Origin: Desulfovibrio psychrotolerans
GTDB lineage: Bacteria > Desulfobacterota > Desulfovibrionia > Desulfovibrionales > Desulfovibrionaceae
Direction: 5' to 3'
DNA: 64,000 bases
Assembly: GCF_013340305.1 (NCBI RefSeq)
Contig: NZ_BLVP01000007.1
Coordinates: 248,001-312,000, forward strand
Made by a program: the position numbers and the translations under genes
Shown: positions 40,862-52,044 of the stretch, piece after piece
Position numbering within the stretch: position 1 is the stretch's first letter
How the letters are laid out: every line of letters starts with the position of its first letter
Notes under the pieces: model-generated
The model's input: the letters and a program-made list of their open reading frames with translations, nothing else
Databases searched by the model: none
What the model was told of the DNA's origin: nothing

Positions 40862-42334
40862 ATGGAATTACGCAACGATACCAAGATATTGGACCTGACC
40901 AAGCAATACCCCTTTCTCGTGGAAGCTCTGGCAAACTACAACACCGCCTATGAAAAACTGCGCAACCCCGTGCTGCGCAACACACTGGGCCGCGTGGCCA
41001 CCCTGTCGCAGGCTGCTTCCATGGGGCAGGTGGCCCCGGTGGACCTTCTTGTCTTCATCGCGGGCGAGATCATGCGCCAAACAGGCGAAGCGGTAACGGT
41101 GGTGCCGCCGCAGGTGGCCGCCCCCGCCTCCAAGGGACTTTCAGACGCGGAACGCCGCACCAAACTCAAGGAAATGATCCGCGCCCTGCACGACGGAGAG
41201 AGCGTGGAATCGCTGAAAGCCCGCTTTGCCGAAACCGTGGGCGATATCTCTGCGGCAGAAATAGCCACCCTGGAACAGTCTCTGGTGGCGGAAGGGTTGC
41301 CGGAAACAGAAATCAAACGCCTGTGCAGCCTGCATGTGGAACTCTTCAAAGACGGGCTGGACTGCAACGACCGTCCCTCCATGCCCGCAGGGCATCCGGT
41401 GCACACCTACATGGCCGAAAACAATCAGGCCGTGGAATTTGCAGACGAAATTCTCAGCCAGCTGGACCGCATGGGCCACCCCGTCTCCAAGACCGTCTGG
41501 GCATTCTCCGACCAATATCTCCGCCAGACGTTTGACGACCTTACCAACATCCGCATCCACTACTCCCGCAAGGAATACCAGCTCTTTCCCCTGCTGGAGG
41601 AAAACGGCATAGAAGCGCCCCCCAAGGTCATGTGGGCGGTGCACGACGATATCCGCGCGCTGCTGAAGAAAACCGCCGGGGAATGGGACCGCGAAAACCC
41701 GCAGCAGACGCTGGACAACCTGCGCGAAGCCTGCCTCGCCATCAAGGACATGGTGTACAAGGAGGAGCATGTGCTCTTCCCCATGGCGCTGGAATCGCTC
41801 AGCGAGGAGCAGTGGTCGCGGGCACGGCACGGCGAGGATGAAATAGGCTACGCCTGGGTCACTCCCGGCATAGAATGGATTCCCGGCGCCCGGAACGATG
41901 CGCCCAAAAATACTGCCGCACCGCAGGACACCGTTCGTCTGGATACGGGCAGGCTGCAACCCCACGTGCTCAACCTCATGCTCAAGCACCTGCCCATAGA
42001 CATGACCTTCGTGGACGCAGACGACAAGGTGGCCTACTACTCAGACAGCAGCCATCGCATATTCCCCCGCTCGGCGGGCATCATCGGGCGCGATGTACGC
42101 AACTGCCATCCGTCCAAGTCCGTACACATGGTGGAAGAAATCGTCGCCAAGTTCAAAAACGGCGAACGCGATTCCGCAGAGTTCTGGCTCCAGATGCACG
42201 GGCAGTTCATCCACATCCGCTACTTTGCGGTGCGGGACGAGGCAGGCACCTACCTCGGCTGCCTTGAAGTCTCGCAGGAGCTGTCGGCCCTGCGCGCCCT
42301 GCAGGGCGAACGCAGGCTGCTGGAATGGTCATAA
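40862..42334 (+). CDS. DUF438 / hemerythrin / PAS multidomain protein
   Basis: 490 aa. An N-terminal DUF1858-like segment (TKILDLTKQYPFLVEALANY), then a DUF438 domain (LKEMIRALHDGESVESLKAR), then a hemerythrin-like four-helix domain with H-x-x-E pairs (HPVHTYMAEN, RIHYSRKEYQLFPLLEE, VHDDIRALL, YKEEHVLFPMA) that could hold a diiron site, and a C-terminal PAS domain (LPIDMTFVDADDKVAYYSDS). Members of this class are thought to sense or manage oxygen or NO. The flavodiiron gene lies in the same neighbourhood. Confidence 0.9.
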   Translation: MELRNDTKILDLTKQYPFLVEALANYNTAYEKLRNPVLRNTLGRVATLSQAASMGQVAPVDLLVFIAGEIMRQTGEAVTVVPPQVAAPASKGLSDAERRTKLKEMIRALHDGESVESLKARFAETVGDISAAEIATLEQSLVAEGLPETEIKRLCSLHVELFKDGLDCNDRPSMPAGHPVHTYMAENNQAVEFADEILSQLDRMGHPVSKTVWAFSDQYLRQTFDDLTNIRIHYSRKEYQLFPLLEENGIEAPPKVMWAVHDDIRALLKKTAGEWDRENPQQTLDNLREACLAIKDMVYKEEHVLFPMALESLSEEQWSRARHGEDEIGYAWVTPGIEWIPGARNDAPKNTAAPQDTVRLDTGRLQPHVLNLMLKHLPIDMTFVDADDKVAYYSDSSHRIFPRSAGIIGRDVRNCHPSKSVHMVEEIVAKFKNGERDSAEFWLQMHGQFIHIRYFAVRDEAGTYLGCLEVSQELSALRALQGERRLLEWS

Positions 42335-42401
42335 CAACCTGAGCGGACAAGAGTATCCGGCTGTGCCTGCTTCTGCCCTGCCGGGGGGACTTCGGAACAG
42401 G

Positions 42402-43205
42402 CTATTCCGTGCGCAGGGCGGCAACCCAATCGCTGCGCTGCTCCAGAACAGCCAGTGAAATCTCAAACGCCCCTTCGTCATGCGGCTCCAGCGTGGCGGA
42501 GGGGCGTACCCCTGATGCGGCAAGCACGCCGAACAGCTCCTCAAGGGGAATGCTTCCCGCCCCCAGCCCCGCATGCTGGTCGTCGCTGCCGTCATTATCA
42601 TGCAGGTGCAGGTGCCGCAGCCGCGCCCCGGCACGCTCAAGCCATTCCGTAAGATCCCGGTTGCGCCATCCCTGCGCAAAGGCATGCCAGTGCCCCACGT
42701 CCAGACACAGCCCCGTGCGGGCGGCGGGCAGCATATCCAGCAGGTCCAGAATGGGTTGCAGGGCGCGCTCGTGGGTATTTTCAAGGAACAGGGGCACATC
42801 CGGCACCTGTTCCAGCACGCCGTGCCATGTCTGCACGCCCCGGCGCAGCCACTCTTGTGCGCGGGGTTCGTGTTCCCCCCTGTTGTAGTGCGGGTGCCCC
42901 ACAAAATGCTGCGGGGCATACAGCGCGGCAAGTTCCGCCGCACGGCGCAACGTCGTGCGGGTGGCATCCAGCACGGCATCATTCAGGCTTCCCGGCGAAA
43001 GGTCAAAGAACGGCAGATGTACGGCACAGGTAATCCCCGCCTGCCGGAACCGCGCCGCTGTTTCCCGGTGCCACGACTCCGGCAGCGACTGCACGGCATG
43101 TGTATCCATGCCCAATTCAGGGCACACCTTGCGGCTGATGAACATCTCGATATATTCTGGCTGCCGTGCGGCATAGCTGAGTGGCAGGTTCACAAAAACT
43201 GGCAT
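42402..43205 (-). CDS. Sugar phosphate isomerase/epimerase-like TIM barrel protein
   Basis: 267 aa from the ATG at 43205 (GGAGGG upstream). Xylose-isomerase-like TIM barrel: VHLPFFDLSPGS, FVGHPHY, PLFLENTHE, LCLDVGHWHAF, HLHLHDNDGSDDQHAGLG and TLEPHDE carry the metal-binding His, Glu and Asp residues at strand ends. The exact sugar or polyol substrate is unknown. It is convergent with the DUF438 gene (68 nt apart). Confidence 0.85.
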   Translation of the reverse strand: MPVFVNLPLSYAARQPEYIEMFISRKVCPELGMDTHAVQSLPESWHRETAARFRQAGITCAVHLPFFDLSPGSLNDAVLDATRTTLRRAAELAALYAPQHFVGHPHYNRGEHEPRAQEWLRRGVQTWHGVLEQVPDVPLFLENTHERALQPILDLLDMLPAARTGLCLDVGHWHAFAQGWRNRDLTEWLERAGARLRHLHLHDNDGSDDQHAGLGAGSIPLEELFGVLAASGVRPSATLEPHDEGAFEISLAVLEQRSDWVAALRTE

Positions 43206-43574
43206 GCACGCCCTCCGGTTCCGGTTAGCTTGTGGTGCGCGGACTGACAAACACCTTCTCAAGCGCATGTATTTTCGCCGCTCCCGTTGCCAGTCCTACA
43301 CAAAGAGTCCGGCATGAACAATGGAGAACACGCCACACGGGCACGCCCATGCACAATACCTCCTGCACTGCGCCTTTTCCCTGCGTCCGATGGTCAGCAT
43401 AAACGCTGAACTATAGAACACGCAGGCACGTTCATGCGCCCGCTCCTTTAAGGGTATTCACGAACAACCGGGTGCGCACAGTGCACAAAAACGGAGTTAT
43501 ACTTGCAAAGAAGGGAGTGGACGCGTAGGCTGTACATGGTTGGGAATAATCAATTTTCAGGAGAGCTACATTAT
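43206..43574. other. Intergenic region upstream of the chemoreceptor gene
   Basis: About 370 nt between divergent genes. It should hold promoters for both, but I see no clear sigma-70, sigma-54 or sigma-28 match and no small gene. Confidence 0.5.
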
Positions 43575-45389
43575 ATGTTCAGAAGCATTTCCATAGGCAA
43601 ACGGGTTATTGCCCTGCTGCTGCTCATGATCCTGTTCATGGCGGGAATAGTGCTTGCATTCATCAACCTCACGGGGCGCGTGGCCAGCACCGGCATAACG
43701 GAAACCCAGAATGTGATGATAGAAGACCACAAAAGCCGCCTCAAGCTGGCAACGGAAACCATCGTCACCGCCATGGGCATTCTCATCCGCGATGTGCCCA
43801 CAGAGGCGGAAAAGATAGCCCTTATCCGCCGCGCCATTAACGATTACCGGTTCGAGGCGGACAAATCCGGCTACTACTTCGTCTACCGCAACACCACGGT
43901 GCAGATACTGCCTCCTAACGCTGCGCTGGAAGGCAAAGACCTTACGGACATGAAGGATGCCAACGGCGTCTACGTCATCCGCGACCTGAACAAGGCCGCG
44001 CAGGCGGGCGGAGGCTTTGTCACCTACCTGTGGGACAAGCCCGGTGCCGGTTCCGTGCTCAAACTCAGCTATGCCATGATGATCCCCGGCACGGAGTTCT
44101 GGATGGGCACAGGCGTCTACATAGACAACGTGGACGCGGAAAAAGCCCGCATAAAGCAGCATCTTGACGAACTGGTCAATTCCGACCTCGCATGGACGCT
44201 GGGCATCATCATCGCTGTGCTCGGCCTGATCATCCTGCCCTTCTGCATCATGCTGGTGCTCTCCATCGTGCGCCCCCTGCGGGCGGCAACGGAAGCGGCA
44301 GACGCCGTGGCTCGCGGCAATCTGGACGTCAAGCTGGACACGGCGGGCAAGGACGAAATCTCCAAGCTGCAACTGTCGCTTAACGCCATGACCGTGACCC
44401 TTAAGGCAAACCTGCAGGACATGGCTGCCAAGGGCGAAGAAGCCAACCGGCAGGCACAGGCTGCGCAGCTTGCCGCGCGCAGGGCAGAAGACGCCATGGC
44501 ACAGGCGGAAAACGCCACCCGGGAAGGCATGCTCACCGCCGCAAGCAGGCTGGAGGGCGTGGTGGCAAACATCAACGCCGCCACCGGCGACCTTGCCAAC
44601 CGCAGTGACGATATCCGGCAGGGAACCGATACCCAGATGGCACGTATAAACGAAACCGCCACCGCCATGGAAGAAATGAACGCCACAGTGTTGGAAGTAG
44701 CCCGTAACGCAGGGCAGGCAGCCGAGCAGACCGAGCGGTCGCGCCAGAAGGCACTGGAAGGTTCAAGCGTTGTGTCAGATACGGTCAAGGCCATGAACTC
44801 GCTGCAGGATCTCACCGGAACCCTTAAGGACAATATGCACAGGCTGGGCGAGCAGTCGGTGGCCATCGGCAACGTCATGAACGTCATCAACGACATTGCG
44901 GACCAGACCAACCTGCTGGCTCTGAACGCGGCCATAGAAGCCGCCCGCGCAGGCGAAGCAGGACGCGGATTCGCCGTGGTGGCGGACGAGGTGCGCAAGC
45001 TGGCGGAAAAGACCATGACCGCCACCAAGGAAGTGGGCCAGAACATCAAGTCCATTCAGGATCTGGCCCAGATAAACGTGCAGGGCATGGACAGCGCCGT
45101 CACCGCCATAAACGGTGCCACGCAGCTCTCCAACAAATCAGGCGAGGTGCTGCACGAAATAGTCTCCATGGCGCAGGACGCGGCCGGGCAGGTGCAGTCC
45201 ATTGCCACGGCGGCGGAAGAACAGTCCGCCGCTTCGGAGCAGATTACCAACAGCGTGGACGAGATTAACGCCATAGCGCAGGACAACGCCCAGCGCGTAA
45301 CGGAGTCGGATAACGACATCCGCGAACTGGCACGGCAGGCCACGGAACTGAGCAAGCTCATCGCACAGCTGCAGGACGACGCCAAGTAA
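43575..45389 (+). CDS. Methyl-accepting chemotaxis protein with single Cache domain
   Basis: 604 aa from the ATG at 43575 (AGGAG upstream). An N-terminal membrane helix ([19 protein letters not shown]) and a second near residue 210 ([19 protein letters not shown]) enclose a periplasmic sCache_2-like domain ([34 protein letters not shown]). HAMP follows, then a long helical region and the signalling hairpin [20 protein letters not shown] with [18 protein letters not shown]. The ligand is unknown; relatives bind small organic acids. A terminator follows at 45399. Confidence 0.95.
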   Translation: MFRSISIGKRVIALLLLMILFMAGIVLAFINLTGRVASTGITETQNVMIEDHKSRLKLATETIVTAMGILIRDVPTEAEKIALIRRAINDYRFEADKSGYYFVYRNTTVQILPPNAALEGKDLTDMKDANGVYVIRDLNKAAQAGGGFVTYLWDKPGAGSVLKLSYAMMIPGTEFWMGTGVYIDNVDAEKARIKQHLDELVNSDLAWTLGIIIAVLGLIILPFCIMLVLSIVRPLRAATEAADAVARGNLDVKLDTAGKDEISKLQLSLNAMTVTLKANLQDMAAKGEEANRQAQAAQLAARRAEDAMAQAENATREGMLTAASRLEGVVANINAATGDLANRSDDIRQGTDTQMARINETATAMEEMNATVLEVARNAGQAAEQTERSRQKALEGSSVVSDTVKAMNSLQDLTGTLKDNMHRLGEQSVAIGNVMNVINDIADQTNLLALNAAIEAARAGEAGRGFAVVADEVRKLAEKTMTATKEVGQNIKSIQDLAQINVQGMDSAVTAINGATQLSNKSGEVLHEIVSMAQDAAGQVQSIATAAEEQSAASEQITNSVDEINAIAQDNAQRVTESDNDIRELARQATELSKLIAQLQDDAK

Positions 45390-45398
45390 CCGCAAAGA

Positions 45399-45430
45399 GG
45401 CCGCCCCGTGAGCTCGGGGCGGCCCTTTCT
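45399..45430 (+). terminator. Intrinsic terminator after the chemoreceptor gene
   Basis: A 10-bp stem GGCCGCCCCG / CGGGGCGGCC with a 6-nt loop, followed by CTTTCT. Confidence 0.8.
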
Positions 45431-45483
45431 CCGCATTCCTTACAATCCGCACTCTCACCCAGACTCAGATAACGGAAATCACC

Positions 45484-48400
45484 ATGCAGATGTTCGCCCC
45501 CCCCTCCTTCACACCGGGAAATCGTATCCGGTCAATCCTGCTTCTCATCCTGTGCTGCGGCATGGGGCTTCTGGGCAACTATGCAAAACTGGAACTCTTC
45601 TTCAATGTCGATTTCCTGTTCGGCAGCATCGCCACGCTCTTCGCCCTCTACTATCTCGGGCTTGTGCCCGGGGTGTTGTGCGCCGCCATTGCAGGCAGCT
45701 GGACCTATGTACTGTGGAACCACCCCTACGCCATCATCATTCTGGTGGCAGAGGCGGCCTTCATAGGGCTGCTGTGGGGGCGTGAACGGAGAAATCTGGT
45801 TCTGCTCACCGTGCTCTACTGGCTGGTTCTGGGCATGCCGCTGGTATGGATATTCTACCGCGAAGTCATGGGCATGGCTGGCCCGTCCGTTGTCTCCATC
45901 ATGCTCAAGCAGGGTATAAACGGCATTTCCAACGCGGTCATGGCGTTCCTGCTCATCCTGTGCGTAAACGTGTGGAAGGCGTATTTTGCAGGGCAGAACA
46001 GCAGCGCGCAGCCGGCAGATTCTCCCGGCAGTTCCGATCACCCCGGTCATACGGGTAAATCGGACAAAGCGCCTCACATACCCGTTACCCACTCTTACCG
46101 GGAACTGCTCTTTGTCACGCTGGTCAGCTTTGTGCTCTTTCCCGGACTCATGGCTGCCCGCCTGAACATCCATGAAGAGGTTCAGGATACGGAACGGAGC
46201 GTGCGGGAGGGGCTGCTCTCCACGGCACGCCTCAATTCGGAACAATTCGACCTATGGCTGCACCAGCACATTGAGGTAATAGCCGCCCTTGCGGATACCA
46301 TCCGTGACGTGCCGCTCAATTCCCCGCAGGTACGCAACGAGGTACGCGCAGCCCTGCGCTATAACGGCGAGCTGCTGCGCGTGGGCGTGGGCAACACACA
46401 GGGCAGGGGCATACTGAACTTTTCCCGCGAAGGGGAACTGAGCCTGCCCCCCGGCGGTGTGGACTATTCGGACCGGCCCTATTTTCAGGAGATCAACCGC
46501 ACGCTGCTGCCTGTTGTTTCATGGGTGCCCGCCGCGCGTACAGGAAGCCCGGACCCCATCATCGTGCTCGCCGCCCCGGTGCTGCGGCAGAACGACTTCG
46601 GCGGCTTCATCAACGCGGTTGTTCCCGTGCACAGCCTCACAGGTACACTCCTCAGCCTGTTCCGCCATTCCGGCATGGGCGCGACCATTCTGGACAACCA
46701 CGGCATCGTGGTCACCTCCACCAACCCGGACCGCGAATCCGGCCATGCCTTCACAGCCTTTTCGGAGCACGGCGTGGTCAGGGAACAGGGTATACAGGGA
46801 GAGCAGGCGGGCATCCGCATCTGGATGAAGGATGTCAGCCCCAACATCTCCGTCATGAACCGCTGGAAAAACTCGGTCTACTTCACGGAAATGCCGTTGG
46901 GGCACGGCGGCTGGACCATCATTGTGGAAACAACCACTGCCACGCACATGATCGCCCTGCTCAAGCTCCTGCAAAGCAGGTTGCTGCTGCTCATGTCCGT
47001 CGTGCTTGCCAGCGTTGCCCTTTCATGGGTTCTGGCGGCCATGCTGGTTAAGCCTCTGCGGCAGATAAGCGCGCTTACCACCAACCTGCCCCAAAAAATT
47101 TCCCACGGCGAGGAGCCAATCTGGCCCGACAGAACATGGATAGCCGAACCGGCGCATCTGGTGAAGAACTTCCGGCATATGTCCGATTCGTTGCGCGCCC
47201 GGTTTCAGGATATCAAGGAAAGCACAATACGCCTTGCCGCCGCCAAGGACATGGTAGAAGAAGCCAGCCGCGCCAAAAGCGAATTTCTGGCAAACATGAG
47301 CCACGAAATACGCACCCCCATGAACGGCATCATGGGCATGCTGCAAATTCTGCAATCCGAACATCCCCGCCCGGATCAGGAACGCTCTATTTCCGTGGCC
47401 ATATCCTCATCCAAACGCCTCCTGCGCCTGCTCTCCGACATACTGGACCTTTCCAGGGTAGAGGCGGGCAAGCTGGAAATCCGCCATGAGCAGTTCTGCA
47501 TCAGGGACGTGCTGGAAACGGTAGCCACCCTTCTGGAACCCGCAGGCGCGGAAAAGGCCCTGCACTTCTCCGTTGATCTGGACCCCGCCATCCCCCGCGC
47601 GCTTATGGGAGACAGCGTGCGCGTTCAGCAAATCCTGTTCAATCTCACGGGCAATGCCATCAAGTTCACAGAGCAGGGACACATCACCCTCTCCGCGCAC
47701 CTGCTGCCATCGCCCCGCCCGGAAACGGCCCGGGTGCTCTTTTCCGTGGAAGACACAGGCCGGGGCATCCCGGATTCGCTCTTAGACAAGGTGCTGGAAC
47801 CCTTCTCGCAGGCAGACGGCAACTACACCCGCATCCACGATGGCGCGGGACTGGGCCTTGCCATCGTCCGGCGTCTGGTCCGGCTCATGAACGGCAGCAT
47901 GGCCGTAGAAAGTGAGGACGGAAGAGGCACCACCGTGCACGTCTGCATCACCTTCGGAATGCCGGAACAGACCTGCACAGAGAATTCTGGCAAGGAAGAT
48001 TCAGGTCCAGAGGCTTCAGGCACGGTGGATTCAGGCAAGGAGACTCCCCTTCCCTGCAGCGGCCCGTTCAAAATTCTGCTGGCGGAAGATGAAGAAGTGA
48101 ACGAGATGGTGGCGCGGCGGCATCTGGAACGGCTGGGGCACACCGTCACCTCCGTTTCCAACGGGCAACTGGCGCTGGAAGCGTTGCTGCGGGACGAGTT
48201 CGACCTTGTGCTCATGGACATTCAGATGCCGGTTATGGATGGCGTGCAGGCCACGCGCGCCCTGCGCACCCTGCCGGAATACTCCCGTCTGGCGCAGCTT
48301 CCCGTGGTGGTCATGACCGCCCACGCCATGAGCGGAGCGCGGGAAACCTTTCTGGAAACAGGAGCCGACGGCTACATTGCCAAGCCCTTTGAACCGGACG

Positions 48401-48510
48401 AACTTATCCGGACAATAGACAAAACCATGAGTCAGGCCGCAGCCCGGCCCCATGCGGAACAGGGTGCGCAGGCGGACGATACTGCGGACACGCAGGCCGA
48501 TGTGAATTAA
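45484..48510 (+). CDS. Hybrid sensor histidine kinase with membrane and Cache sensor domains
   Basis: 1008 aa. Residues about 15-175 contain five or six hydrophobic helices ([20 protein letters not shown] through [17 protein letters not shown]); a ~30-residue linker and another helix precede a dCache-like periplasmic domain ([35 protein letters not shown]). A helix near residue 500 is followed by a HAMP-like stretch, HisKA with phospho-His in [18 protein letters not shown], HATPase ([21 protein letters not shown]) and a canonical receiver (LAEDEEVNE, Asp in [12 protein letters not shown], Lys in IAKPFEP). The linker before the receiver has Ser/Gly repeats ([19 protein letters not shown]). Its neighbour is a chemoreceptor, but the target is not encoded here. 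Confidence 0.94.
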   Translation: MQMFAPPSFTPGNRIRSILLLILCCGMGLLGNYAKLELFFNVDFLFGSIATLFALYYLGLVPGVLCAAIAGSWTYVLWNHPYAIIILVAEAAFIGLLWGRERRNLVLLTVLYWLVLGMPLVWIFYREVMGMAGPSVVSIMLKQGINGISNAVMAFLLILCVNVWKAYFAGQNSSAQPADSPGSSDHPGHTGKSDKAPHIPVTHSYRELLFVTLVSFVLFPGLMAARLNIHEEVQDTERSVREGLLSTARLNSEQFDLWLHQHIEVIAALADTIRDVPLNSPQVRNEVRAALRYNGELLRVGVGNTQGRGILNFSREGELSLPPGGVDYSDRPYFQEINRTLLPVVSWVPAARTGSPDPIIVLAAPVLRQNDFGGFINAVVPVHSLTGTLLSLFRHSGMGATILDNHGIVVTSTNPDRESGHAFTAFSEHGVVREQGIQGEQAGIRIWMKDVSPNISVMNRWKNSVYFTEMPLGHGGWTIIVETTTATHMIALLKLLQSRLLLLMSVVLASVALSWVLAAMLVKPLRQISALTTNLPQKISHGEEPIWPDRTWIAEPAHLVKNFRHMSDSLRARFQDIKESTIRLAAAKDMVEEASRAKSEFLANMSHEIRTPMNGIMGMLQILQSEHPRPDQERSISVAISSSKRLLRLLSDILDLSRVEAGKLEIRHEQFCIRDVLETVATLLEPAGAEKALHFSVDLDPAIPRALMGDSVRVQQILFNLTGNAIKFTEQGHITLSAHLLPSPRPETARVLFSVEDTGRGIPDSLLDKVLEPFSQADGNYTRIHDGAGLGLAIVRRLVRLMNGSMAVESEDGRGTTVHVCITFGMPEQTCTENSGKEDSGPEASGTVDSGKETPLPCSGPFKILLAEDEEVNEMVARRHLERLGHTVTSVSNGQLALEALLRDEFDLVLMDIQMPVMDGVQATRALRTLPEYSRLAQLPVVVMTAHAMSGARETFLETGADGYIAKPFEPDELIRTIDKTMSQAAARPHAEQGAQADDTADTQADVN

Positions 48511-48538
48511 AAGGCAGATACGATTTCAGGCGTGCAAA

Positions 48539-48571
48539 AGGCCCCCGCGCATGGTTTATGCGTGAGGGCCT
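48539..48571. terminator. Terminator between convergent kinase and queH genes
   Basis: A long stem AGGCCC-CGCGCAT / ATGCGTGAGGGCCT with one or two mismatches. On the - strand it exits into CTTTTGC, so it suits queH best. Confidence 0.75.
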
Positions 48572-48647
48572 GAATATTCCGTCTACACGGCAGCCAGACT
48601 TCCGGCAGCCTGCTGGCAGCCTGCCGCAAAAACACCACAGGGCGTGC

Positions 48648-49247
48648 TCAGCCCCTGTCCTCTCCGTCCTCCTGCCCGTGGCTTCGCGCGGCACAGCCCG
48701 AAACCTCCCGCAGTTCACTGGCGTAGCGTTCGCCCTCGCTGTACAGGCAGCCGCAGTACTGCTGGCGGTACACGCCCCAGTTCTTCGAGGTCTCTATCCC
48801 TTCCTGCCAGCCTTCGCGGAAATCGCGGTACCAAAACCGCACGCTGCCGCCCCCGGCCATATCCTCACCAAGCTGCCGCACCATCTCGTGCCGCTGCTTG
48901 CGGGAATAGAGTATGGAGGTGGTCATGGCGTCAAAACGCCCCCGCCGGGCAATGGACATGGCCCGCTCCAGCCGCAGGGCATAGCAGTGGAAGCAGCGGT
49001 TTTCCTCGCGGAAGCTTACCGCCCGGAACCAGAGCTTGGGGTCATACTCGTTGTCCTTGCAGATAACGGAAATGCCCAGTTCACGCGCCACGTCCAGCAC
49101 GGCCTCCCGCCGCCGCAGATACTCCCGCAGCGGGTGGATGTTGGGATTCCAGAAGAACCCCGTCACCTCGTGGCCTTCTTCCTGCAATCTGCGAACGGGC
49201 ACAATGGCGCACGGTCCGCAGCACATATGCAGCAACACGCGGGCCAT
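48648..49247 (-). CDS. queH: Epoxyqueuosine reductase QueH
   Basis: 199 aa. QueH (DUF208) hallmarks: vicinal Cys in LLHMCCGPCA, NPNIHPLREYLRR, CFHCYALRL and QQYCGCLYSE, the Cys expected to bind the [4Fe-4S] cluster and a second iron site. It catalyses the last step of queuosine formation in tRNA. It starts 2 nt after the rng stop, in an operon with rng and a radical SAM gene. Confidence 0.94.
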   Translation of the reverse strand: MARVLLHMCCGPCAIVPVRRLQEEGHEVTGFFWNPNIHPLREYLRRREAVLDVARELGISVICKDNEYDPKLWFRAVSFREENRCFHCYALRLERAMSIARRGRFDAMTTSILYSRKQRHEMVRQLGEDMAGGGSVRFWYRDFREGWQEGIETSKNWGVYRQQYCGCLYSEGERYASELREVSGCAARSHGQEDGEDRG

Positions 49248-49249
49248 GG

Positions 49250-50719
49250 CTAATCCTTCTTGGGCGTAACCTCAATGCGCAGTTCGTATTTCTGTTCCAG
49301 TTCAAACAGTCGTTCGCGCTTGTGGTTCAGCAGATACAGAGCCAGTTCAACATTGCATTCGTAGCGCAGCGTGCCGTTAAGCTTATCGTGGGTAAGCCGG
49401 TGCAAAATCTCTTTCAAAGCCTGCAGTGCCTGCCATTCCATGTTACGCCGTGTGCCGGAACCGCCGCAGCAGGGGCACAACTCGGAGCTTATGGACAGAG
49501 CGGAAGATCCCAGACGCTGCCGCACCACCTGCAACAGCCCGAACCGGCTCATCTTGCCCACATCGTGCCGTGCGCGGTCGTTCTTCATGGCCTGCCGCAG
49601 GGTCTTTTCCACCTCGCGCCAGTGGTTGCGGTCGCGCATTTCGATGAAGTCGATGACCACCTGCCCGCCCACGTCCCGCAGCTTAAGCTGCTGGGCAATG
49701 GTGGTGGCCGCTTCCATGTTCGTCTTCAGCGCCATGGATTCGAAATTGGTCTTGCCCGCAATCTTGCCGGAGTTAATGTCTATGGCCATCAGCGCCTCGG
49801 TCTGGTCAAAGACCAGCCTGCCGCCGGAAGGCATGTTCACCTCGCGGGAATAAATCTGCTCAATCTGCTTTTGCAGGCTGAACCGCTCCCACAGGGAAAT
49901 CTCGCTGTTGTTGTGCAGGCGCACCTGCAACCCGCGCCGGGGAAAGACCAGCGCGGCAAATTCCTCTACGGACTTGGCGGTGGCATCGTCATCCACCCAC
50001 ACCTCATTCACATCATCGGTCAGGTAGTCGCGTATGGAGCGGGTGGCAAGGTCGCGTTCCTGATAGATAAGGCTGGGCGAAGGCTCGGTGGTGGCCTTTT
50101 TGCGCACGTCCTTCCACAGGCGTTTCAAAAAGCTCAGGTCGCGCTGCAACGATGTTTTGGGCTGGTCCACACTCACCGTGCGCACTATAACGCCCAGATT
50201 CTCGCCGGGGTCCAGCCCTTCCAGCAGCTTCTTCAGCCGCTGGCGTTCCCCGTCGTCTTCCACCTTGCGCGAAACGCCTATCTGGTCACGTCCCGGCGTG
50301 AGCACCAAAAACCGACCCGGCAGGGAAAGATAGGAAGTGACAAACGCGCCCTTGGACCCCGTAGGCTCCTTGACCACCTGCACCAGCACCTCCTGCCCGG
50401 AGCGCAGTACCTTCTGAATAAGCGGATATTTGCGGCCCTTGTTGGGGTCGTGCGGGGCGGAGTAGTATTCCGGGTGCACCTCGTCTATCTGAAGGAACCC
50501 GTTCTTCTCCGCGCCGTAGTTCACAAAGGCGGCCTGCAGGTTGGTGTCTATGTTATTGATGGTTCCCTTGTAGATGTTGCCCTTGGTCTTGGCCTGGTGC
50601 ACCATCTCCACATAATATTCCTGTACCTCGCCGTCTTCGGCCAGTGCCACTTCCACCTGCTCGCCGGGCAGCACGCTGATGTACAGCTTGCGCTTGCCCT
50701 TACGTGGGGTGTTCGTCAT
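49250..50719 (-). CDS. rng: Ribonuclease E/G family endoribonuclease (RNase G)
   Basis: 489 aa from the ATG at 50719, with GAGGA 5 nt upstream; a GTG at 50731 would add four residues. S1 domain near residues 45-130 (GNIYKGTINNIDTNLQAAFV), catalytic Asp residues in LMAIDINSGK and VVIDFIEMRDR, and a zinc-link CPCCGGSG. There is no long C-terminal scaffold, so it is RNase G-like in length. It matures rRNA and starts mRNA decay. Confidence 0.95.
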   Translation of the reverse strand: MTNTPRKGKRKLYISVLPGEQVEVALAEDGEVQEYYVEMVHQAKTKGNIYKGTINNIDTNLQAAFVNYGAEKNGFLQIDEVHPEYYSAPHDPNKGRKYPLIQKVLRSGQEVLVQVVKEPTGSKGAFVTSYLSLPGRFLVLTPGRDQIGVSRKVEDDGERQRLKKLLEGLDPGENLGVIVRTVSVDQPKTSLQRDLSFLKRLWKDVRKKATTEPSPSLIYQERDLATRSIRDYLTDDVNEVWVDDDATAKSVEEFAALVFPRRGLQVRLHNNSEISLWERFSLQKQIEQIYSREVNMPSGGRLVFDQTEALMAIDINSGKIAGKTNFESMALKTNMEAATTIAQQLKLRDVGGQVVIDFIEMRDRNHWREVEKTLRQAMKNDRARHDVGKMSRFGLLQVVRQRLGSSALSISSELCPCCGGSGTRRNMEWQALQALKEILHRLTHDKLNGTLRYECNVELALYLLNHKRERLFELEQKYELRIEVTPKKD

Positions 50720-50765
50720 GGGTATCCTCACAAAAGTTCTCCGCCCCGTTGCGGCCGGTGCGGCT

Positions 50766-51746
50766 CTACTGGCAGGAATAGAAAGGCTCGTGCGTGTCCA
50801 GATGCTCGGTCATGCCCTGCGCGCGATGAATAATTCCCTCGTGCAGCAGAATGGCAAGGGCGTGTTCCACCCTTTCCAACGGCAGCGACAGCGACAGCGC
50901 AAGCTGCCCCGGCGTCTGCGGTCTGCGGCGCAGGGAGCGCGCCACCGTGTCGGCAACGGTCTTCTGGTCGCGTTCCACGTGGTCCGCGCGTTGTCCGGTA
51001 CGCAGAAACACCGAACCCGGTGCCTCCCGCTCCTGCGGACAAAAGGCGGCAAACTCGCCGCACCACCGTTCCCGCACTTCCGGGGCAACGGGTTTGGCGA
51101 CAGGATACGCGCCTGGGCGCGACAGCGTGGTCACATCCACCCTGTCAGGCCCGAGCCTCTTCACAAATTCCCTGAGCAGGGCCAGATTCTCCTCCGAATC
51201 GTTCATGCCCTGCGCCAGCAGTATTTCAAGAAAGATTTTGCCGCCGAACATCCGCCGGAACTGCAACAGCGATTCCGCGATACCGGCTGCGGTAAGCCCC
51301 CCGCAGGGGCGATTCAGTTTGTTGAATTCTTCCTCCACCAACGAATCCAGAGAGGGCAGCACCACATCGGCCAGTGCAAGCTCTTCTCGCACGGCCGGGT
51401 CCGCCATCAGGGTGCTGTTGGTAAGGACGGCCACGGGCACCTCGGGCAAAATACGGCGACAGCCACGTATTATGGCTCCCAGCTCGCTGTTCAGGCACGG
51501 TTCTCCCGCGCCCCCCAAGGTCACATGGTCCGGAAAAATCGTATTCCCTTCGCGCCACCGCTCCAGTTCTTCAAGCAGTACATCGGCGGGAACGTAGGGC
51601 GCACGCAAAAGGGTAAGCTCATCCGTCCGGCCCACCTCACAATAGAGGCAGTCCATGGAGCAGATGCGGCTTCCCAGCAGGTCCAGCCCCAACGACCTGC
51701 CCAGCCTGCTGGAGGCCACGGGCCCGAATATATACGTAAACGCCAT
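50766..51746 (-). CDS. Radical SAM protein with C-terminal winged-helix-like domain
   Basis: 326 aa. N-terminal FGPVASSRLGRSLGLDLL and the cluster motif CSMDCLYC (C-x4-C-x2-C rather than C-x3-C-x2-C) match a group of radical SAM proteins of unknown reaction. VTLGGAGEPCLNSEL is the SAM-binding GGE-like strand. The last 70 residues (RRRPQTPGQLALSLSLPLERVEHAL) look like a winged helix. First gene of a run with rng and queH, so an RNA-modification role is possible. Confidence 0.88.
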   Translation of the reverse strand: MAFTYIFGPVASSRLGRSLGLDLLGSRICSMDCLYCEVGRTDELTLLRAPYVPADVLLEELERWREGNTIFPDHVTLGGAGEPCLNSELGAIIRGCRRILPEVPVAVLTNSTLMADPAVREELALADVVLPSLDSLVEEEFNKLNRPCGGLTAAGIAESLLQFRRMFGGKIFLEILLAQGMNDSEENLALLREFVKRLGPDRVDVTTLSRPGAYPVAKPVAPEVRERWCGEFAAFCPQEREAPGSVFLRTGQRADHVERDQKTVADTVARSLRRRPQTPGQLALSLSLPLERVEHALAILLHEGIIHRAQGMTEHLDTHEPFYSCQ

Positions 51747-51937
51747 TACGCTTTACTATCCTCGTCACAGTGATATGTCTCACTATAGCGCACAGCGCGA
51801 AAAAACAACACGATTATTTCGTCCTGTCCGCACGGCAGGGGCGTTTTCGCCCTTCCGGTGCCCCGGCCCATGTCCGGCTGTAACCGCTAATCCTGATGGA
51901 ATCCGGCATAACCCGGCAACGCCCGCCCGCACGAACC

Positions 51938-51966
51938 TTGACAGCGAAGGCGTTGCACAGTAGGGC
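51938..51966 (+). promoter_or_regulatory. Candidate promoter for the tRNA methyltransferase gene
   Basis: TTGACA (51938-51943), 17-nt spacer, TAGGGC (51961-51966). The -35 is perfect and the -10 is weak. It lies about 80 nt before the start codon in a ~300-nt gap with no other gene. Confidence 0.5.
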
Positions 51967-52044
51967 CATGCACCGGAAAGAAGCCATCCCCCGCACCCAC
52001 CGGGCACGCTCAGCAAGCCTGCCCGCCAACCACGGAGAACAGGT

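Noticed and set aside
49322-50833. A 503-aa frame antisense to rng
   Set aside because: It overlaps a clear RNase G gene with catalytic residues on the other strand.
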